DNA of 7,049 nucleotides from Candidatus Latescibacterota bacterium (GTDB lineage Bacteria > Blakebacterota > Blakebacteria > Blakebacterales > Blakebacteraceae). Both the position numbers and the translations under genes were made by a program. The stretch lies in assembly GCA_023135015.1 (NCBI GenBank), contig JAGLTZ010000177.1, positions 1-7,049 of the forward strand, given 5' to 3'. The notes beneath the pieces were generated by a model. It did no database searches. It saw only the letters and a list, made by a program, of their open reading frames with translations, and was not told the origin of the DNA. Shown piece by piece: positions 6,091 to 7,049 of this stretch (positions within the stretch are counted from its first letter, which is position 1; each line of letters starts with the position of its first letter).

Positions 6091-6708
6091 ATGCTCGATT
6101 CTTCTCAAGCAAACCTGTTCGAACCGCTCGACCCTATCATGACGAGCGAAACGCTTGACGAACTCCACTCATTGGTAATGGAGTGCACACGTTGTCCCGA
6201 TCTGGCGGAGTATCGGAGGCTGGCGGTCCCCGGTGTAGGACCGGTTGGAGCCTGCGTGTTCTTCATCGGCGCAGCACCGGCTCGCTGGGAGGACCAGCAG
6301 GGCGAGCCCTTCGTCGGGGCGGCGGGTGTCTATCTCAACGAGCTTCTTCAGGAGATTGGACTCGAAAGGTCACGGGTCTTCATCACCAACGTCGTGAAGT
6401 GCCGGCCGCCTGACGATCGGGATCTGAGAGCATCAGAGATAAGGAGTTGCGCGCCTTATCTCGAGCGGCAGCTCGTCCTGGTGAATCCCGACCTGGTTGT
6501 ATTATTAGGCCGGGTGGCCCTGGAGTGGTTTTTCCCCGAGGACAAGATCACGGAGGTTGCCGGCGAGCTCCGCCGTAAGGTGATTGGAAGTCGCGAGTTC
6601 TCCTTCCTCCCCCTGTTGCACCCGGCGCTCGGGCTCCGCCGGGAAGATATGAAGGTGGAGATCGAGCGACAATTCCAGAGGATCAGAGAGGTGTTGGACG
6701 AGCTGTGA
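6091..6708 (+). CDS. Family 4-type uracil-DNA glycosylase with variant motif A
   Basis: A 205-residue DNA-repair enzyme predicted to remove uracil from DNA. The four cysteines that hold the 4Fe-4S cluster in family 4 are present: C32 and C35 (ECTRCPD), C104 (VVKCRPP) and C120 (SCAPYL). The block GEPFVGAAGVYLNELL, the segment VFITNVVKCRPP and the late HPA (177-179) are typical. Motif A reads GAAPA (60-64) instead of GEAPG: the acidic residue is alanine, similar to the GLAPA of family 5. The N-terminal QANLF (6-10) resembles the beta-sliding-clamp binding pentapeptide. ATG at 6091 was chosen because GGAG lies 6 bases before it. In-frame alternatives are ATG 6079 and GTG 6043, whose extra residues do not resemble the family. 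Activity may be altered, but the fold and cluster look intact. Confidence 0.87.
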   Translation: MLDSSQANLFEPLDPIMTSETLDELHSLVMECTRCPDLAEYRRLAVPGVGPVGACVFFIGAAPARWEDQQGEPFVGAAGVYLNELLQEIGLERSRVFITNVVKCRPPDDRDLRASEIRSCAPYLERQLVLVNPDLVVLLGRVALEWFFPEDKITEVAGELRRKVIGSREFSFLPLLHPALGLRREDMKVEIERQFQRIREVLDEL

Positions 6709-6822
6709 GTCAGCCCAGGAACCATCGGCATTGATGGGCCGACCTGCTCAACAAAAGCCCTGATCCAGTCACTGTCCGTCCGTTTGAAGCCAGGTATCAC
6801 CCGCGGAGGTGAGGAGCAGCTT
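6709..6822 (+). other. Short intergenic gap between UDG and glycosyltransferase-like genes
   Basis: This 114-base gap holds the ribosome binding site of the next gene (GAGGAG at 6811-6816, with another GGAGGT at 6805-6810). It contains no clear terminator, so the two flanking genes may be co-transcribed. Confidence 0.35.
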
Positions 6823-7049
6823 GTGAAAACAACGATGGTTATCCCATCCTACTGGAGGCGTGAGAGCTCTCAGCCAACGAGAGAAACGGATGTGATCTAC
6901 GATCACCCCACTCCACTCGATGAGGATGGGACGCTCGGCAGGGCGCTCGAAAGCCTCCGCATTCTTGAAGATAGGGATTTCGAGCTCGTTGTGATCGCAG
7001 CCGCCACCGCTGATGAGATAGAAGAGAGAGTGGAAGAGAAAAACTCTCG
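6823..7049 (+). CDS. Glycosyltransferase-like protein (GT-A type), N-terminal fragment cut by right edge
   Basis: The frame opens with GTG at 6823, six bases after GAGGAG, and stays open for 75 full codons to the window edge. It begins VKTTMVIPSYW, continues with VIYDHPTPLDEDGTLGRALE and reaches FELVVIAAAT. A short beta strand with VIPSYW, then a helix of the type TLxRALESL, then a second hydrophobic strand is the start of a nucleotide-sugar-binding GT-A fold as in family 2 glycosyltransferases. The catalytic DxD region lies beyond the edge, so donor, acceptor and exact family cannot be told. It follows the uracil-DNA glycosylase by 114 bases; a functional link is not evident. Confidence 0.6.
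   Translation, partial: MKTTMVIPSYWRRESSQPTRETDVIYDHPTPLDEDGTLGRALESLRILEDRDFELVVIAAATADEIEERVEEKNS

Noticed and set aside
6709..6822. Frame stays open between the UDG stop (TGA) and the glycosyltransferase-like start, and includes IGIDGPTCSTKA, which looks like a P-loop kinase start; UGA recoding was considered.
   Set aside because: The UDG ends at the normal family length, the next gene has its own good ribosome binding site and GTG, the stretch is only 38 codons and the P-loop pattern is imperfect (STKA instead of GKS/T). No SECIS-like hairpin is evident.

Overview
The window reads as chromosomal DNA from an uncultured, probably anaerobic, Gram-negative-type bacterium. The clues are two predicted lipoproteins (one with a Tat signal), a Feo-type ferrous iron locus, a PflX-like radical SAM protein and an iron-sulfur family-4 uracil-DNA glycosylase. 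I cannot name the phylum from sequence alone. No rRNA, tRNA, CRISPR array, insertion sequence or phage gene is visible.

Bases 1-573, minus strand: a short DtxR/MntR-family metal-dependent repressor overlaps by 11 bases the start of what looks like feoA, which runs off the left edge. Its upstream region is unusually readable. It has a consensus-like sigma-70 promoter, a perfect GTTAG-N6-CTAAC dyad touching the -10 box, a second TTAGG-N4-CCTAA dyad over the ribosome binding site, and a separate 9-bp-arm palindrome covering the -35 box. Together these suggest a self-regulated iron (or manganese) operon.

Bases 690-4877, plus strand: a two-gene glycan operon. The first gene encodes a lipoprotein with a clan GH-D (GH36/GH27-like) alpha-galactosidase barrel. 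The second encodes a secreted GH97 enzyme whose catalytic residues match the retaining alpha-galactosidase branch. Two unrelated-sequence glycosidases with the same predicted specificity, both exported, point to breakdown of alpha-galactoside-containing glycans outside the cytoplasm. No transporter or sugar regulator lies in the window.

Bases 4859-5914, minus strand: a COG1313/PflX-like radical SAM protein preceded by a twin-arginine signal with a lipobox. It converges on the GH97 gene and overlaps its 3' end by 19 bases. An oxygen-sensitive SAM enzyme that appears to be exported and membrane-anchored is the most unusual item here.

Bases 6091-7049, plus strand: a family-4 uracil-DNA glycosylase with all four cluster cysteines, but with an altered catalytic motif A (GAAPA instead of GEAPG) and a likely beta-clamp-binding peptide near its N-terminus. 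It is followed by the first 75 codons of a glycosyltransferase-like protein cut by the right edge.
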